Origin: Alloyangia mangrovi
GTDB lineage: Bacteria; Pseudomonadota; Alphaproteobacteria; Rhodobacterales; Rhodobacteraceae
Reading direction: 5' to 3'
DNA length: 64,000 nucleotides
NCBI RefSeq assembly: GCF_002300555.2
Contig: NZ_NTHN02000006.1
Location: forward strand, 78,526-142,525
Shown in pieces: positions 46,952 through 61,603 of the stretch (the stretch's first letter is position 1; each line of letters starts with the position of its first letter). The notes beneath the pieces were generated by a model. The model was not told the origin of the DNA and made no database searches. It saw only the letters and a program-made list of their open reading frames with translations. Both the position numbers and the translations under genes were made by a program.

Positions 46952-49049
46952 ATGTTCCCGATGCAGGCGATGTTTCCAACTCCGCAGGGTCCTCGATCCG
47001 CTGGCGCCATCACGCCACAGGTGGAGTTGCCGCTGCGCGAGAGGCCTCCATCTGGCGATGTCCCGGCCGACTTCCTGACAGCCTTTCGCGGCTTTGGGAC
47101 GACCGGGCGACCGAATGCCCCTGCGGTCGAATCGCCGGAGGTGGAGGAGGGGGAAGACCCGGTCGCGTCCGAAGGTCCTGAGGAGTCCTCTGAAGAAACG
47201 GAACCGGACGGGATGGTGCTCGCGCATCGCGATACGGGACGGGATGTCTTGCCTGCTATAGATCATGCGTTCGGGGTGACGGGTGTCGCGGTTGCAAGGG
47301 CGCGGCAGGACCCCGAGACCGGGGGACCGCAGGAAGCAAGGCGCGGCTGGACAGCACAGTCCCAGACCGCGGACCCAGCGGTGGAGGCACTGTTCAGCGA
47401 CGGCGGGACCAGACCTCGCGCGCGCTTTGCGGAGCGTGGTCACGCAGGGGGCTTGGGGGTGACCCAACTTGAAATTGCGGAACCGCCTGCCTCTGGGCGC
47501 CTCTTTGGCGTTTCGACTCCCGAGGGCCGCTCGACAAGGAAGCTTCCGTCCACACGCGAGGTCGGGGTGGTGAAAGCCGAGCAGTGCCTCGCTGCACCCG
47601 ACAGCGTCGCCCGCACCACGCCTGAAGGTTCGGCACCCCGCGAGTCTCGCCATTTGCACATCGGTGCGAGCGGCAGCCTCCTGCCGGAGGCGCAAACCGC
47701 GTCCAACGTTCACATGTTGGCCTCCTTCGGCACCCGCCCGGCGTCGGCCGTTCGCGAAGGGGAGGCCACTTCCGGGTCCCGAAGTTTCAATCAATCTGTG
47801 CGGGGTCTCATCGGGTTTCAGACCGATTCGGGTAGACCAGGCGATTCCAGTTCCACAAAGCTTGAAGGAACCTCTGAGATAGGGCCGAGGCCGGAACAGG
47901 GGATCGGAGCACAAACCATCGAGCTTGCACGGATCGGTGACATAGGCATGGTGCCGGAAGGTCCGGAGACGGGGGACCTGCCGGAAGCCCAGGGCAGTTC
48001 GAGAGTATCGTCAGGAGGAATTCCCGAGGCCTCGGGCCTATCCGGCGATGCCGCGTCCCTTTCATGGCCCCGCGCTGAGGCGGGTGCTTCACGGGGAAGC
48101 CTGCGCCCCCGTCCGGTCGATCGGACTGTCAATTCACCTGTCAGCTCACCTGTCAGCGCAGGGTCGGACGCGGAAATCATTGCAGCGGAGGGGACGCCGG
48201 CGCCGGAACGTCTCCAGCGAAAGACGCTCCCTCAAGATGGGCACCGCACAACGGCACACGTTGCGAGAGCTACAGACACTGTGTCGGTCGCGGCGCCTTT
48301 GCCCCAGCCAGACGCACGGCAAGAGGAGAGAGTGGCGACCGCGATTGAGAAGACAGAGGTACGGTCGCTGCGTCCCGAAAGCTCGGACGTTCTCCCGGGT
48401 GTGTTCGGCAAGGTGAGCGTGGACAATACCCCCGTATCCGCTTCGCGGAGTCCGCCGACCGACACGGCGTCTCTGACATTCGCGCCGGTCCCCCCCGGTG
48501 CGGAGCGGGTCATCGGACCGGGAGCGGGAAGGCCGCATGTTGGACGCCGGTTCCTTCGATGGTGTCAGCGAACCGCATGTGGGCGAGCGGCTTCAGACCG
48601 CCATGGCGAAAGACGGGGTGGCTCCGAACGAGCAATTGGCCCCGGCTCGCACGCAGCAGCAACCGTCACCTGTCCGGCAGGTCGCCGAGGCAATCATCAC
48701 GGGACGCGGTAACAAGGTCGAGGTGCAGCTCGAACCCGAGGAACTCGGTCGCGTCAGGTTCCACATGCAGCTTTCCGAGCACGGGATCACCCTGCAGGTG
48801 AGCGCTGAACGGCCGGAAACGCTCGATCTGCTGCGCCGGAACGCGGACCAGCTTGCGCGCTTTCTCACCGAGGCTGGGTACCAGGGCGGCAGCCTCAGCT
48901 TCTTTGGGCAAAGGCGCGGGGGTGGCACGTCGCGGGGGCGGACGGGCGGACCCGAGGCCGGCCTCCCCGACATGGCGGCGGCGCAAGGTGCATCTCCGAC
49001 GGCGGCCCCTGGCCCGGTTCCGTCGGCAGGGCTCGACCTCAGGCTCTAG
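46952..49049 (+). CDS. fliK: Flagellar hook-length control protein FliK (frameshifted here)
   Basis: FliK sets hook length and switches export to filament proteins. The first 510 residues are low-complexity, Ser/Pro/Glu-rich and unstructured, as expected for the ruler. The C-terminal Flg_hook domain (VEVQLEPEELGRVRFHMQL, then ETLDLLRRNADQLARFL) is in another frame. Removing one C from the run of seven at 48490-48496 joins them as FAPVPPVRSGSSDRE, giving about 698 residues. It is divergent from flgJ and 15 bp before flgD. Confidence 0.82.
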
Positions 49050-49064
49050 GAAGGGGAGATAGAC

Positions 49065-49734
49065 ATGGATACTTCAACTGTGGCCCAGACCACTGCGGGC
49101 ACACCGAGTTCGGCTGCGAGCACGAGCAGCAAGGCAACGCTCACCAGCGATTTCGACACATTCCTGAAGATGCTGACCACCCAGGCCCAGAACCAGGATC
49201 CCTTTAACCCGGTCGATGCCACGGAATACGCCTCGCAGCTCGCCAGCTTTTCGGCGGTGGAGCAGCAGGTGCTGACCAACGATCTCCTGACCGGGCTGAC
49301 CAGCCTCGCCAGCGATGGCGGGTTCGAGCGGCTGGCCTCCTGGATCGGGCTTGAGTCGCTGGTCCCGGGGGGGCGCCTATTTCGACGGCTCCACGGTCGC
49401 CTTTGACGTCGAGGTGCCGGAGGATGCGCAGAGTGCGATCCTCGTGCTCCGCGATTCGAGTGGCACTCTGCGGAACAAGGTGTCGCTCGTGCCGGGGAGT
49501 GCGAGGTATCTCTGGGACGGGACGGACCTTAGTGGCGCGACGCTGCCGGAAGGGCTGTATCAGGCCGAGGTCGAGCTTTACCAGGACGGTGTGCTTACCG
49601 AGACACTGCCGGCGCAATCCTACATGCGCATCGATGAGGTGCGCCGGTCGGAAGAGGGCTTTGTGCTGACGCTGCAGGGAGGCTGGCAGATCGGGGCGAG
49701 CGAGATCGCGGCGCTGCGCCACCCGGCGAGCTGA
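49065..49734 (+). CDS. flgD: Flagellar hook assembly protein FlgD (frameshifted here)
   Basis: Caps the growing hook. The N-terminal part SDFDTFLKMLTTQAQNQDPFNPVDATEYASQLASFSAVEQ (near residue 28) is diagnostic. The frame breaks at seven G (49367-49373): as given LVPGGRLFRR, with six G LVPGGAYFDGSTVAF and onward through the FlgD Ig-like/tudor region (VLRDSSGTL, YLWDGTDLSG, LPEGLY). The intact product is about 222 residues. It follows fliK and is convergent with ubiB. Confidence 0.87.
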
Positions 49735-49756
49735 CCGGGCGGCGCAGAACGGCTGA

Positions 49757-51289
49757 TCAGAAGATCGACAGGAGGATGAGCGTGATCCCGGCACCGGAAA
49801 TCAGCCCCCCGATGCCCCAGCCGAGCCGCCGTACCCACTTCGACTCGAGCTCGTCGGCGAGCCCTTGCGTCTGCCGGATCAGCGCCTCTTCGACGAGCCC
49901 GGGCAGGCGCGGGCCGAAGCGGGCCATCACCCGCGCCGTCTTGGCGAAATCGCGCAGCGCGGCGCGTGGGCCGATGGAGGTCTTGATGTATTGCTCGACC
50001 ACCGGGCGCGCGACGCTCCATATGTTCATGTGAGGGTTGAGAGACCGGGCCACACCTTCGACCACCACCATCGTGCGCTGCAGCAGGATCAGCTCGGTCC
50101 GGGTCTGCATGCCGAAGCGTTCAGTCACTTCGAAGAGGTAGTTGAGCAACCGGCCCATAGAGATGCGGGTGGAATCCATGCCGAAGATCGGCTCGCCCAC
50201 GGCGCGCAGGGCGCGGGCGAATTCGTCGACGTCCTGGTTGGAGGGAACGTAGCCAGCCTCGAAATGCACCTCGGCGACGCGGCGGTAATCGCGGCGGATG
50301 AAACCGTAGAGAATCTCGGCGTAGACCCGGCGGGTGTACTCGTCGATATGCCCCATGATGCCGAAGTCATAGGCGATGATATCGCCGTTCGGCGCCACCT
50401 TCAGGTTGCCCTGGTGCATGTCGGCGTGGAAGAAACCGTCGCGCAGCGCGTGGTTGAGGAAGAGCTGAAGCACCCGCTCGCTGAGCGCCACGCGGTCGTG
50501 GCCGGCGGCATCGATGGCCTCGTTGTCGCCGAGCGGTACGCCCTCGGCCCAGCTCATCGTCATTACGCGGCGGCCCGACAGACCCCAGACCACCTCGGGA
50601 AGCTGGAATCCCTCGTCGTCCACGGTGTTGGCCGCGAATTCGCTGGCCGAGGCGCTTTCCAGCCGCAGGTCCAGCTCGCCGTTCACCACGCCCTCGAAAT
50701 GGGCGATGACGTCGCGCGGGCGCAACCGGCGCGAGGCGGGCGAGAGGAAGTTGATCGCATCGGCGGCCAGCCAGAAGGCGTCGATATCCTTGCGGAAGGC
50801 GCGCTCGATCCCGGGGCGCAGCACCTTCACCGCGACGGTTTCGCCGGTCTCGGCGAGGCGCGCCTTGTGCACCTGCGCGATGGAGGCGGCGGCGACCGGT
50901 GGGCTGAATTCGGAGAAGACCTCGTCGACCTTGACGCCGAGCTCGGTCTCGACCTGCGCCTTGGCGGCCTCGACCGGGAAGGGTGGCAGCTTGTCCTGCA
51001 ACACGCGCAACTGGTTGGCGAGCTCTTCGCCGACCACGTCGGGGCGGGTCGAGAGGACCTGGCCGAACTTGATGTAGGCCGGGCCGAGCGCCGAGAGCGC
51101 GCGGGTCACCGGCGGCATTGCCGGGTCACCCTCGTACCCCAACCACTTGAAGGGCCAGGCGAGGACGCGGGCAGCCGCGCGCAGGGTCGGCGGGGCCTCC
51201 ACGGCGTCGAGCACCACGCGCATCGCGCCCGTGCGCTCGAAGGTGGCGCCGGTGCGCACCAGCCGCCAGATGTTGTGCGGACCCTTCAT
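49757..51289 (-). CDS. ubiB: UbiB atypical kinase/ATPase for ubiquinone biosynthesis
   Basis: Member of the UbiB/COQ8 family, needed for ubiquinone synthesis, probably by extracting lipid intermediates. The 510-residue protein has the KxGQ motif in [14 protein letters not shown] near residue 92, the alanine-rich [11 protein letters not shown] loop, the catalytic HADMHQGN and C-terminal membrane helices ([19 protein letters not shown]). It starts one base after the ubiE stop, so the two are co-transcribed. Confidence 0.94.
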   Translation of the reverse strand: MKGPHNIWRLVRTGATFERTGAMRVVLDAVEAPPTLRAAARVLAWPFKWLGYEGDPAMPPVTRALSALGPAYIKFGQVLSTRPDVVGEELANQLRVLQDKLPPFPVEAAKAQVETELGVKVDEVFSEFSPPVAAASIAQVHKARLAETGETVAVKVLRPGIERAFRKDIDAFWLAADAINFLSPASRRLRPRDVIAHFEGVVNGELDLRLESASASEFAANTVDDEGFQLPEVVWGLSGRRVMTMSWAEGVPLGDNEAIDAAGHDRVALSERVLQLFLNHALRDGFFHADMHQGNLKVAPNGDIIAYDFGIMGHIDEYTRRVYAEILYGFIRRDYRRVAEVHFEAGYVPSNQDVDEFARALRAVGEPIFGMDSTRISMGRLLNYLFEVTERFGMQTRTELILLQRTMVVVEGVARSLNPHMNIWSVARPVVEQYIKTSIGPRAALRDFAKTARVMARFGPRLPGLVEEALIRQTQGLADELESKWVRRLGWGIGGLISGAGITLILLSIF

Positions 51290-51290
51290 G

Positions 51291-52043
51291 TCAGATCTTC
51301 CAGCCCGAGTGCAGGCAGGCGATCCCCATGCTCAGGTTGCGGTACTTGGCGTTGCCGAAGCCCGCCGAGCGCACCATTCCGAGGAAGGTTTCCTGGTCGG
51401 GGAACTTGCGGATCGATTCCACCAGGTACTGGTAGCTGTCGCGGTCGCCCGCGATCACCTGGCCCATGCGCGGGATCAGGTTGAAGGAATAAAGGTCGTA
51501 GACCTTCTGCATCAGCTCGTTGGGGATCTGGCTGAATTCCAGCACCATCAGCCGCCCGCCGGGTTTCAGCACGCGGAAGGCCTCGTTCAGCGCCTCCTGC
51601 GGACGGGTCACGTTCCGGATGCCAAAGGAAATCGTGTAGACGTCAAAGGTGTTGTCGGCGAAGGGCAGGGCCATCGCGTCACCCACCGCCCAGTCGAGCT
51701 GCTCGGCCATGGCGCCCGCTTCGGCGCGCTTGCGGCCCTCGACCAGCATCGGCTCGGTCAGGTCGCAGACCGTGGCGTGACCATGGCCGGCGCGCTTGAG
51801 GAAGCGGAAGGAGATGTCGCCGGTGCCGCCCGCCACGTCGAGCAGTTTCTGCCCGGGGCGGGGTGCCAGCCAGTCCATCATCGCATCCTTCCAGATGCGG
51901 TGAATGCCGAAGGACATGGCATCGTTCATCACGTCGTATTTCGACGCGACCGAGCCGAAGACGCCGCGCACGCGGCCGGCCTTCTCTTCCTCAGGGATGT
52001 CGGTGAACCCGAAGTGGGTGGTTTTTCCGGTCTCTTTGGTCAT
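51291..52043 (-). CDS. ubiE: Ubiquinone/menaquinone C-methyltransferase UbiE
   Basis: SAM-dependent methylase of quinone biosynthesis. From the ATG at 52041-52043 the protein is 250 residues with [22 protein letters not shown] near residue 28, SAM loop [13 protein letters not shown] near 62 and the family's [19 protein letters not shown]. Upstream in-frame sequence belongs to mutM antisense and is excluded. It is divergent from mutM and directly precedes ubiB. Confidence 0.94.
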   Translation of the reverse strand: MTKETGKTTHFGFTDIPEEEKAGRVRGVFGSVASKYDVMNDAMSFGIHRIWKDAMMDWLAPRPGQKLLDVAGGTGDISFRFLKRAGHGHATVCDLTEPMLVEGRKRAEAGAMAEQLDWAVGDAMALPFADNTFDVYTISFGIRNVTRPQEALNEAFRVLKPGGRLMVLEFSQIPNELMQKVYDLYSFNLIPRMGQVIAGDRDSYQYLVESIRKFPDQETFLGMVRSAGFGNAKYRNLSMGIACLHSGWKI

Positions 52044-52124
52044 GGGCCTTGCCGTCCTGTGTCCGACACTCCTTATAGAGCCCGCGCGCCGCGCTGCAAT
52101 GCGGCCCATTGGAAAGGATCCGTG

Positions 52125-52976
52125 ATGCCCGAACTTCCCGAGGTGGAAACCGTTCGTGCCGGGTTGGCCCCGGTGATGGAAAACGAGGTGATCGCCGAGG
52201 CGAAGGTGAACCGGCCCGACCTGCGCTGGCCCTTCCCCGAGCGCATGGCCGAGCGGCTGACCGGCGCGCGGGTTCTGCGGCTGCGGCGGCGGTCCAAGTA
52301 CATCCTCGCCGACCTCGACACCGGCGAGACGCTGCTGATCCACCTTGGCATGTCTGGGCGGATGCTGGTCTCGGGCGATCCGCTGGGGCGTTTCGTGCAT
52401 GACCACCCGGCGCCGGAAAAACATGATCACGTGGTCTTCGAGATGGCCAGCGGCGCGCGGGTGACCTTCAACGACCCGCGACGCTTCGGGGCGATGGATC
52501 TCATGCTGACCGCCACCGCCGAGGCGCATCCGCTGCTGGCGGCGATCGGGCCCGAGCCTTTGGGCAATGAGTTCAGCGAATCCCATCTGATCGCCGCGCT
52601 GAAGGGGCGCAGCATGCCGATCAAGACCGCGCTGCTCGACCAGAAGATTGTTGCCGGTCTGGGGAATATCTACGTCTGCGAAGCTCTCTTCCGCGCCGGT
52701 ATCCTTCCTTCACGCCGCGTCAACCGAATTTCCGAAAAGCGCATTGCGGCGCTTGTTCCGATCATCCGGCAGGTGTTGACCGACGCCATCGCCGCAGGTG
52801 GCTCCTCGCTCAAGGATTTCAGACAAGCCGATGGAGAACTTGGATATTTTCAGCACAGCTTCGATGTGTACGGGCGTGAGGGGCAGCCCTGCCGAGGGGA
52901 GGGTTGCGCTAACGAAGTACACCGAATCGTGATCTCGGGGCGGTCTTCTTTCTACTGTCCGAGCTGCCAAAGATAA
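52125..52976 (+). CDS. mutM: Formamidopyrimidine-DNA glycosylase
   Basis: Excises 8-oxoguanine and Fapy lesions and nicks the DNA. The 283-residue protein begins [11 protein letters not shown], giving the catalytic P2 and E3; K in SKYILAD and the LGMSGRM loop follow, and the C-terminal zinc finger is C-x4-C ... C-x2-C (CRGEGC, CPSC), ending in SCQR. The ATG at 52125 follows GAAAGGA. It is divergent from ubiE with an 81-bp gap. Confidence 0.95.
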   Translation: MPELPEVETVRAGLAPVMENEVIAEAKVNRPDLRWPFPERMAERLTGARVLRLRRRSKYILADLDTGETLLIHLGMSGRMLVSGDPLGRFVHDHPAPEKHDHVVFEMASGARVTFNDPRRFGAMDLMLTATAEAHPLLAAIGPEPLGNEFSESHLIAALKGRSMPIKTALLDQKIVAGLGNIYVCEALFRAGILPSRRVNRISEKRIAALVPIIRQVLTDAIAAGGSSLKDFRQADGELGYFQHSFDVYGREGQPCRGEGCANEVHRIVISGRSSFYCPSCQR

Positions 52977-53041
52977 CTTGATTGCAGGGGTCAAGTTGGT
53001 AAGGCTGCGCGACAATGCCAACGGACGGGAGCCCGAAAGTC

Positions 53042-53818
53042 ATGGCCTATGAGACGATTATCGTCGAAGTAGACGACGACGTTGCCACTATTACCCTGAA
53101 CCGCCCGGACGCCCTCAATGCGCTGAACAGCCAGCTTCTTGGCGAGCTCGCGCAGGCGCTGACTGAGGCGGATGCCAATGACAAGGTGCGCTGCATCATC
53201 CTGACCGGCTCGGCCAAGGCCTTTGCCGCCGGGGCCGATATCAAGGAGATGTCGGAAAAGTCCTTCGTCGAGATGTTCCTCGGCGATTTCTTCGAGCCGG
53301 CCACCGAGGCCGTCGCGAAGGTGCGCAAGCCTGTGATCGCCGCGGTGAGCGGCTACGCCCTGGGTGGCGGCTGCGAACTGGCGATGATGTGCGACTTCAT
53401 CATCGCGTCGGAAACCGCGAAGTTCGGCCAGCCCGAGATCAACCTCGGCGTCATCGCCGGGATCGGCGGCACGCAGCGCCTGCCGCGCTACGTCGGCAAG
53501 GCCAAGGCCATGGATATGCACCTGACGGGGCGCTTCATGGATGCCGAAGAAGCGGAGCGCTCGGGGCTGGTGAGCCGCGTCGTGCCGGTCAAGCAGCTGA
53601 TGGAAGAGGCGCAGAGCGCCGCGGCGAAGATCGCCGAGAAATCTATGCTGGCATCGATCGCCGCCAAGCAGGCAGTGAATCGCGCCTTCGAGACCACGTT
53701 GGACGAGGGGCTGCTCTTCGAGCGTCGCCTGTTCCATTCGCTCTTTGCCACCGAGGACCAGAAGGAAGGCATGTCGGCCTTCCTCGAGAAGCGGACGCCG
53801 CAGTTCCGCGACCGCTGA
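53042..53818 (+). CDS. Enoyl-CoA hydratase
   Basis: Crotonase-family hydratase of fatty-acid beta-oxidation. The 258-residue protein has the oxyanion-hole segments AAGADIKEM near residue 65 and [10 protein letters not shown] near 107, and both catalytic glutamates (GGCELAM and [20 protein letters not shown]). It closely fits the short-chain FadB1/Ech type. The ATG at 53042 is chosen over an in-frame start at 53015 as it matches homologues. A perfect terminator follows. Confidence 0.9.
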   Translation: MAYETIIVEVDDDVATITLNRPDALNALNSQLLGELAQALTEADANDKVRCIILTGSAKAFAAGADIKEMSEKSFVEMFLGDFFEPATEAVAKVRKPVIAAVSGYALGGGCELAMMCDFIIASETAKFGQPEINLGVIAGIGGTQRLPRYVGKAKAMDMHLTGRFMDAEEAERSGLVSRVVPVKQLMEEAQSAAAKIAEKSMLASIAAKQAVNRAFETTLDEGLLFERRLFHSLFATEDQKEGMSAFLEKRTPQFRDR

Positions 53819-53838
53819 GGCCCCTGGGCCGTCTGCCG

Positions 53839-53867
53839 GGCCTGTCCCCGCGGGGACAGGCCTTTTT
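53839..53867 (+). terminator. Rho-independent terminator
   Basis: Perfect 12-bp stem GGCCTGTCCCCG with its complement (53839-53862) followed by TTTTT, 20 bp after the enoyl-CoA hydratase stop. Confidence 0.92.
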
Positions 53868-53881
53868 CATGTCCGGGCCAC

Positions 53882-54064
53882 TCAGGACTGCAGCGGGCCG
53901 CGCGTCTGGCGGATCGCTTCCTGGATGGCGCGCCAGGTCTGTGCCTCCTCTGCGGCACCCCTGCGCTCGTTCTCGCGCACCTTTGCGGCGGCCTCGGCTT
54001 CGGCGCGGGCGCCATGCGCCCGGTAGAGGGCCTGTGCGGCCTCGTTGATCTGCATCGCGTTCAT
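53882..54064 (-). CDS. Small conserved-looking protein, alpha-helical
   Basis: A 60-residue protein of unknown function. It is rich in Ala, Glu and Arg and should form one or two helices (AQALYRAHGARAEAEAAAKVRENERRG). The ATG at 54062-54064 sits behind AAAGGAGGAG, one of the strongest ribosome sites in the window, which supports it being real despite its size. It lies between the enoyl-CoA hydratase terminator and the rpsT promoter region. Confidence 0.72.
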   Translation of the reverse strand: MNAMQINEAAQALYRAHGARAEAEAAAKVRENERRGAAEEAQTWRAIQEAIRQTRGPLQS

Positions 54065-54167
54065 GGCTGACTCCTCCTTTCAGTCTGAAGCGTCCCGCGG
54101 CCGGGGCCGTGGGAAGGTGATCCTAGCCGATTCTCCCCCAAATCCCCAAGAAGTGCCGCAGGGGCCT

Positions 54168-54195
54168 TTGCAACCGGCGGAAAATGGGCTATGCG
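54168..54195 (+). promoter_or_regulatory. Possible promoter of rpsT
   Basis: TTGCAA (54168-54173) and TATGCG (54190-54195) are separated by 16 bases, about 135 bp ahead of rpsT. The fit to a housekeeping promoter is moderate. Confidence 0.4.
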
Positions 54196-54329
54196 CCCGC
54201 CCTACATGCGTGTGATGCCCGCTCAGGCAAGAATCGGTCCGGCGACGACAGATCCGGGTCTGGTGGATATTGCACGTCCGAAATTCAGACCCAGGCCTTG
54301 TCGGCCACAGACACACAGGACCGATCATC

Positions 54330-54593
54330 ATGGCAAATACGCCCCAGTCCAAGAAGCGCGCACGTCAGAACGAAAAGCGTTACGCCGTCAACAAGGCACG
54401 CCGTTCGCGCATCCGTACCTACCTGCGCAAAGTCGAGGAAGCGATCGCTTCGGGCGACAAGGACGCAGCCACCGCAGCTCTCGCCGCAGCTCAGCCCGAA
54501 CTGATGCGCGGCGTGACCAAGGGTGTCTTCCACAAGAACACTGCTTCGCGCAAAATGTCGCGCCTCTCCTCGCGGGTGAAGGCGCTCGCCTGA
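54330..54593 (+). CDS. rpsT: 30S ribosomal protein S20
   Basis: Binds the 5' domain of 16S rRNA in the small subunit. The 87-residue protein [17 protein letters not shown]... is lysine/arginine-rich and helical, with the typical [23 protein letters not shown] end. The ATG at 54330 is the conserved start. It lies upstream of dnaA, separated by a terminator and a 465-bp leader. Confidence 0.96.
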   Translation: MANTPQSKKRARQNEKRYAVNKARRSRIRTYLRKVEEAIASGDKDAATAALAAAQPELMRGVTKGVFHKNTASRKMSRLSSRVKALA

Positions 54594-54642
54594 ACACGTC
54601 AATTGTCAGGCTGAAATGACACACTCAATAGGTGTGTGATCG

Positions 54643-54673
54643 AAAAGGCATCGCCATCGGTGGTGCCTTTTTT
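54643..54673 (+). terminator. Terminator of rpsT
   Basis: Stem AAAAGGCA with TGCCTTTT around an inner CCA-TCGG-TGG hairpin, ending in six T (54668-54673). Confidence 0.8.
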
Positions 54674-55137
54674 CATGACTCACACCATATTTTGAAGGCC
54701 GAGATTCTTTTTTTCGGATTCCATTGAGTCAAGTTTGAAGTTCGGTTGCTGCTCTTCTCGGAACAGGAGTAATTTCATCGAGCGAGTCACATCGCTGGGG
54801 GGACAGGCAATCGGGGACCACGCCACGGGTATCGTGGAAATGTCTTCGTCGCTTCGGTCGTCTGATCATCAGGACGCCGAAATCGGGGTGAATTCATCCT
54901 GCCAGTCCAATTGTAAAATGGGTGAGTAGCGCGCCTTGCTGGGTCGCTTCGGGATGCTGGGAGTCCCGGGGAGTCCTTCTGCGTTCTATTTCACTGGGAC
55001 AGAGACTTCTCTTCCTGACCCATGCCTTTCGGCATGGGGCCTGCTTTTGCTTCCCGTCGGTGACTCAATTGGGCGCGTGTGTGTGTGTTGCCCAGAGGGA
55101 CATAGGAAGAACCGGTGAAGAGACGGAGCGGGGATAA
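54674..55137 (+). promoter_or_regulatory. dnaA upstream region with GANTC cluster
   Basis: This 464-bp stretch has no gene. It holds eight GANTC (CcrM-type) sites, at 54677, 54703, 54717, 54726, 54784, 54961, 54971 and 55062, with four of them inside 54 bp. A T-rich patch lies at 54707-54714, and a hairpin CCCATGCC-TTTC-GGCATGGG at 55019-55038 sits 100 bp before the dnaA start. No DnaA box resembling TTATCCACA was found. In relatives, methylation of GANTC affects dnaA transcription; I infer a similar role. Confidence 0.6.
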
Positions 55138-56535
55138 ATGACGCAGGAACAATGGGGCGCGCTGCAAGACAGGCTGAGCAGCACGATCGGGGAAAACAAC
55201 TACCGAACCTGGATCAAGCCCCTCGAATATAAAGGTCTGGAAGCCGACGGGGTGGCGGTCTTCCTTGCACCGACGAATTTTATTGGCACCTATGTGTCGC
55301 AGAATTTCGGAGACCTGCTGCTGTCGCAGATCTCCACGCTGGATTCGCAGGTACGCCGCCTGCAATTCCGGGTCAGCAACGCGCCGCGTCCGGCAGCGGG
55401 CCGTCCGAGCCCGCGCCCGGTCTCGGCGCAGCCGGAGCAGCCGGCCCAGGCCAATGCAGCCAACGGCCACTCCGCACAGGGCGGAAGTGACCTGCTGCCG
55501 AGCGCGCCGCTCGATGCGCGCTTCACCTTCGATAATTTCATCGTCGGCAAGCCCAACGAGCTCGCCCATGCCGCCGCGCGTCGCGTGGCCGAGGCCGAGA
55601 CCGTGACCTTCAACCCGCTGTTCCTTTACGGCGGCGTGGGTCTCGGCAAGACGCACCTGATGCACGCGATCACCTGGGAGCTGCGCAACCGCCGCCCTGA
55701 CCTGAACGTGCTGTATCTCTCGGCAGAGCAGTTCATGTACCGCTTCGTGCAGGCCCTGCGTGAGCGCCGCATGATGGACTTCAAGGAGCTGTTCCGGTCG
55801 GTCGACGTGCTGATGGTCGATGACGTGCAGTTCATCGCCGGCAAGGACTCGACGCAGGAAGAGTTCTTCCACACGTTCAACGCCTTGGTGGACCAGAACA
55901 AGCAGATCGTCATCTCGGCGGATCGCGCGCCGGACGAAATCAAGGATCTCGAGAACCGCATCCGCTCGCGCCTGCAGTCCGGCCTCGTGGTCGACCTGCA
56001 CCCGACGGATTACGAGCTGCGTCTCGGCATCCTGCAGTCGAAGGTCGACACCTATCGCAAGCAGTATCCGTCGCTGCAGCTCGACGCGGGCATCCTCGAG
56101 TTCCTGGCACACCGCATCTCCACGAACGTGCGCGTGCTAGAAGGTGCGCTGACGCGGCTCTTCGCCTTCGCCTCGCTGGTTGGTCAACCGATCACCATGG
56201 AACTGACGCAGGACTGCCTTGCGGACGTGCTGCGCGCCTCGGACCGCAAGATCTCGATCGAGGAGATCCAGCGCAAGGTCGCGGATCACTACAACATCCG
56301 CCTCAGCGACCTGATTGGCCCGAAGCGCGTGCGCAACTTCGCCCGCCCTCGCCAGGTGGCGATGTACCTGTGCAAGCAGCTCACTGCCCGCTCGCTTCCC
56401 GAGATCGGCCGCCGCTTCGGCGGGCGCGACCACACCACGGTCATGCACGGGGTGAAGCGGATCGAGGAACTGCGCATGCAGGACAGCCAGATCGCCGACG
56501 ATATCGAGCTGCTGCGCCGCGCGCTGGAAGCCTGA
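55138..56535 (+). CDS. dnaA: Chromosomal replication initiator DnaA
   Basis: AAA+ protein that opens the origin. The 465-residue protein has the N-terminal DnaB-contacting domain ([20 protein letters not shown]), a Pro/Ala/Gln-rich linker, Walker [15 protein letters not shown] near residue 164, Walker [14 protein letters not shown] near 223, and the DNA-binding signature [19 protein letters not shown] near 422-440. The ATG follows GGAGCGGGGATAA. It heads dnaA-dnaN-recF-gyrB, 24 kb from the putative origin. Confidence 0.97.
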   Translation: MTQEQWGALQDRLSSTIGENNYRTWIKPLEYKGLEADGVAVFLAPTNFIGTYVSQNFGDLLLSQISTLDSQVRRLQFRVSNAPRPAAGRPSPRPVSAQPEQPAQANAANGHSAQGGSDLLPSAPLDARFTFDNFIVGKPNELAHAAARRVAEAETVTFNPLFLYGGVGLGKTHLMHAITWELRNRRPDLNVLYLSAEQFMYRFVQALRERRMMDFKELFRSVDVLMVDDVQFIAGKDSTQEEFFHTFNALVDQNKQIVISADRAPDEIKDLENRIRSRLQSGLVVDLHPTDYELRLGILQSKVDTYRKQYPSLQLDAGILEFLAHRISTNVRVLEGALTRLFAFASLVGQPITMELTQDCLADVLRASDRKISIEEIQRKVADHYNIRLSDLIGPKRVRNFARPRQVAMYLCKQLTARSLPEIGRRFGGRDHTTVMHGVKRIEELRMQDSQIADDIELLRRALEA

Positions 56536-56687
56536 GACCGCACGACCACATTTGGGAACGGGGCTGCCCTCGGGCTGCCCCGCGGCCTTGACGCTGCAGA
56601 CAATCCATCGGATCAATCAGCAAAACAATTTGGAGTAGCTTCGCAGATCCGCCAAGCTGCCCCTTCGGCTAACCGAGGAACAGGGCG

Positions 56688-57806
56688 ATGAAAGTCAGCA
56701 TAGAACGGGCGACGCTGCTCAAGGCAGTCAGCCAGGCACAGTCGGTGGTCGAACGCCGGAACACCATTCCGATCCTGGCCAACGTGCTGATCGAGGCCGA
56801 GGGCAACGCCGCCAGCTTCCGCGCCACCGATCTCGACATCGAAGTGCTCGACCGCGCCCCCGCGGTGGTCGAACAGGCCGGGGCCACCACCGTTTCGGCG
56901 GTGACCCTGCACGAGATCGTCCGCAAGCTGCCCGACGGCGCGCTGGTTCAACTGACCGCCGACAATGCCGCCGGCCGCCTGACCGTGGCTGCGGGCCGCT
57001 CGAACTTCAGCCTCGCGACGCTGCCGAAGGAAGACTTCCCGGTCATGGCATCGTCCGAGTACTCGTCGAACTTCACCGCCAAGGCCGAGGTCCTGCGCCG
57101 CCTCTTCGACAAGTCGAAGTTCGCCATCTCGACCGAGGAAACCCGCTACTACCTCAACGGCGTCTACATGCATGTCGCCGAGAGCGAGGACGGCCGGGTG
57201 CTGCGCTGCGTCGCCACCGACGGTCACCGCCTTGCCCGCATCGACGCGCCGCTGCCCGCCGGGGCCGAGATGATGCCCGGCGTCATCGTGCCCCGCAAGA
57301 CCGTGGGCGAGCTGCGCAAGCTGCTCGAAGAGGACGACATGGACATCGCCGTCTCGGTCTCGGAAACCAAGGTGCGCTTCGCCACGCCCGACATCACGCT
57401 GACCTCCAAGGTCATCGACGGCACCTTCCCCGACTATTCGCGCGTCATCCCGATGAACAACACTCGCCGGCTCGAGGTCGACGCTGGCGAATTCGCCAAG
57501 GCGGTGGACCGCGTCGCGACCGTTTCGTCGGAGCGGTCGCGCGCCGTGAAGCTGCAGCTCGACGAGGACCGGCTGATCCTCTCGGTCAATGCGCCGGACA
57601 GCGGTGCCGCCGAGGAAGAGCTGGCCGTGGCCTATGGTGACGAGCCGCTGGAGATCGGCTTCAACGCGAAATACCTGCTGGAGATCGCCAGCCAGGTCGA
57701 CCGCGAGAACGCCGTCTTCATGTTCAACTCCTCGGGCGATCCGACCCTGATGCGCGAAGGCACCGACACCTCGGCCGTCTACGTCGTCATGCCGATGCGG
57801 GTCTGA
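56688..57806 (+). CDS. dnaN: DNA polymerase III beta sliding clamp
   Basis: Ring-shaped processivity factor. The 372-residue protein starts MKVSIERATLLKAVSQAQSVVERRNTIPILANVLIEA and ends in YVVMPMRV, both strongly conserved, with the three repeated clamp domains between. It lies 152 bp after dnaA in the same direction. Confidence 0.97.
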   Translation: MKVSIERATLLKAVSQAQSVVERRNTIPILANVLIEAEGNAASFRATDLDIEVLDRAPAVVEQAGATTVSAVTLHEIVRKLPDGALVQLTADNAAGRLTVAAGRSNFSLATLPKEDFPVMASSEYSSNFTAKAEVLRRLFDKSKFAISTEETRYYLNGVYMHVAESEDGRVLRCVATDGHRLARIDAPLPAGAEMMPGVIVPRKTVGELRKLLEEDDMDIAVSVSETKVRFATPDITLTSKVIDGTFPDYSRVIPMNNTRRLEVDAGEFAKAVDRVATVSSERSRAVKLQLDEDRLILSVNAPDSGAAEEELAVAYGDEPLEIGFNAKYLLEIASQVDRENAVFMFNSSGDPTLMREGTDTSAVYVVMPMRV

Positions 57807-57921
57807 CGTTCCCGTCTCGAGCATCCGATCGTCATCGAAAGGCAGGGGCTGTGCTTCTGCCTTTCATGATTCCGGAAATACCCCCTTTCGCGGGGGCGAT
57901 CCCCGCGCTACCGCCTGAGCC

Positions 57922-61525
<3,604 letters not shown>

Positions 61526-61549
61526 TCCTGTCGGAAGGTTGGAATTGAG

Positions 61550-61579
61550 AACGGCGCGCAGGAGACTGCGCGCCGTTTT
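61550..61579 (+). terminator. Terminator of gyrB
   Basis: Stem AACGGCGCGCAG, loop GAGA, complementary arm to 61577, then TT. It lies 25 bp after the gyrB stop and may also serve the convergent GFA gene. Confidence 0.85.
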
Positions 61580-61603
61580 CCGTTCCCGGGGAGGGGTGCT
61601 GGC

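Noticed and set aside
54674..55137. Replication origin directly upstream of dnaA
   Set aside because: No DnaA-box-like 9-mers were found; the rho-maf gap has several, and has the expected parS neighbourhood.
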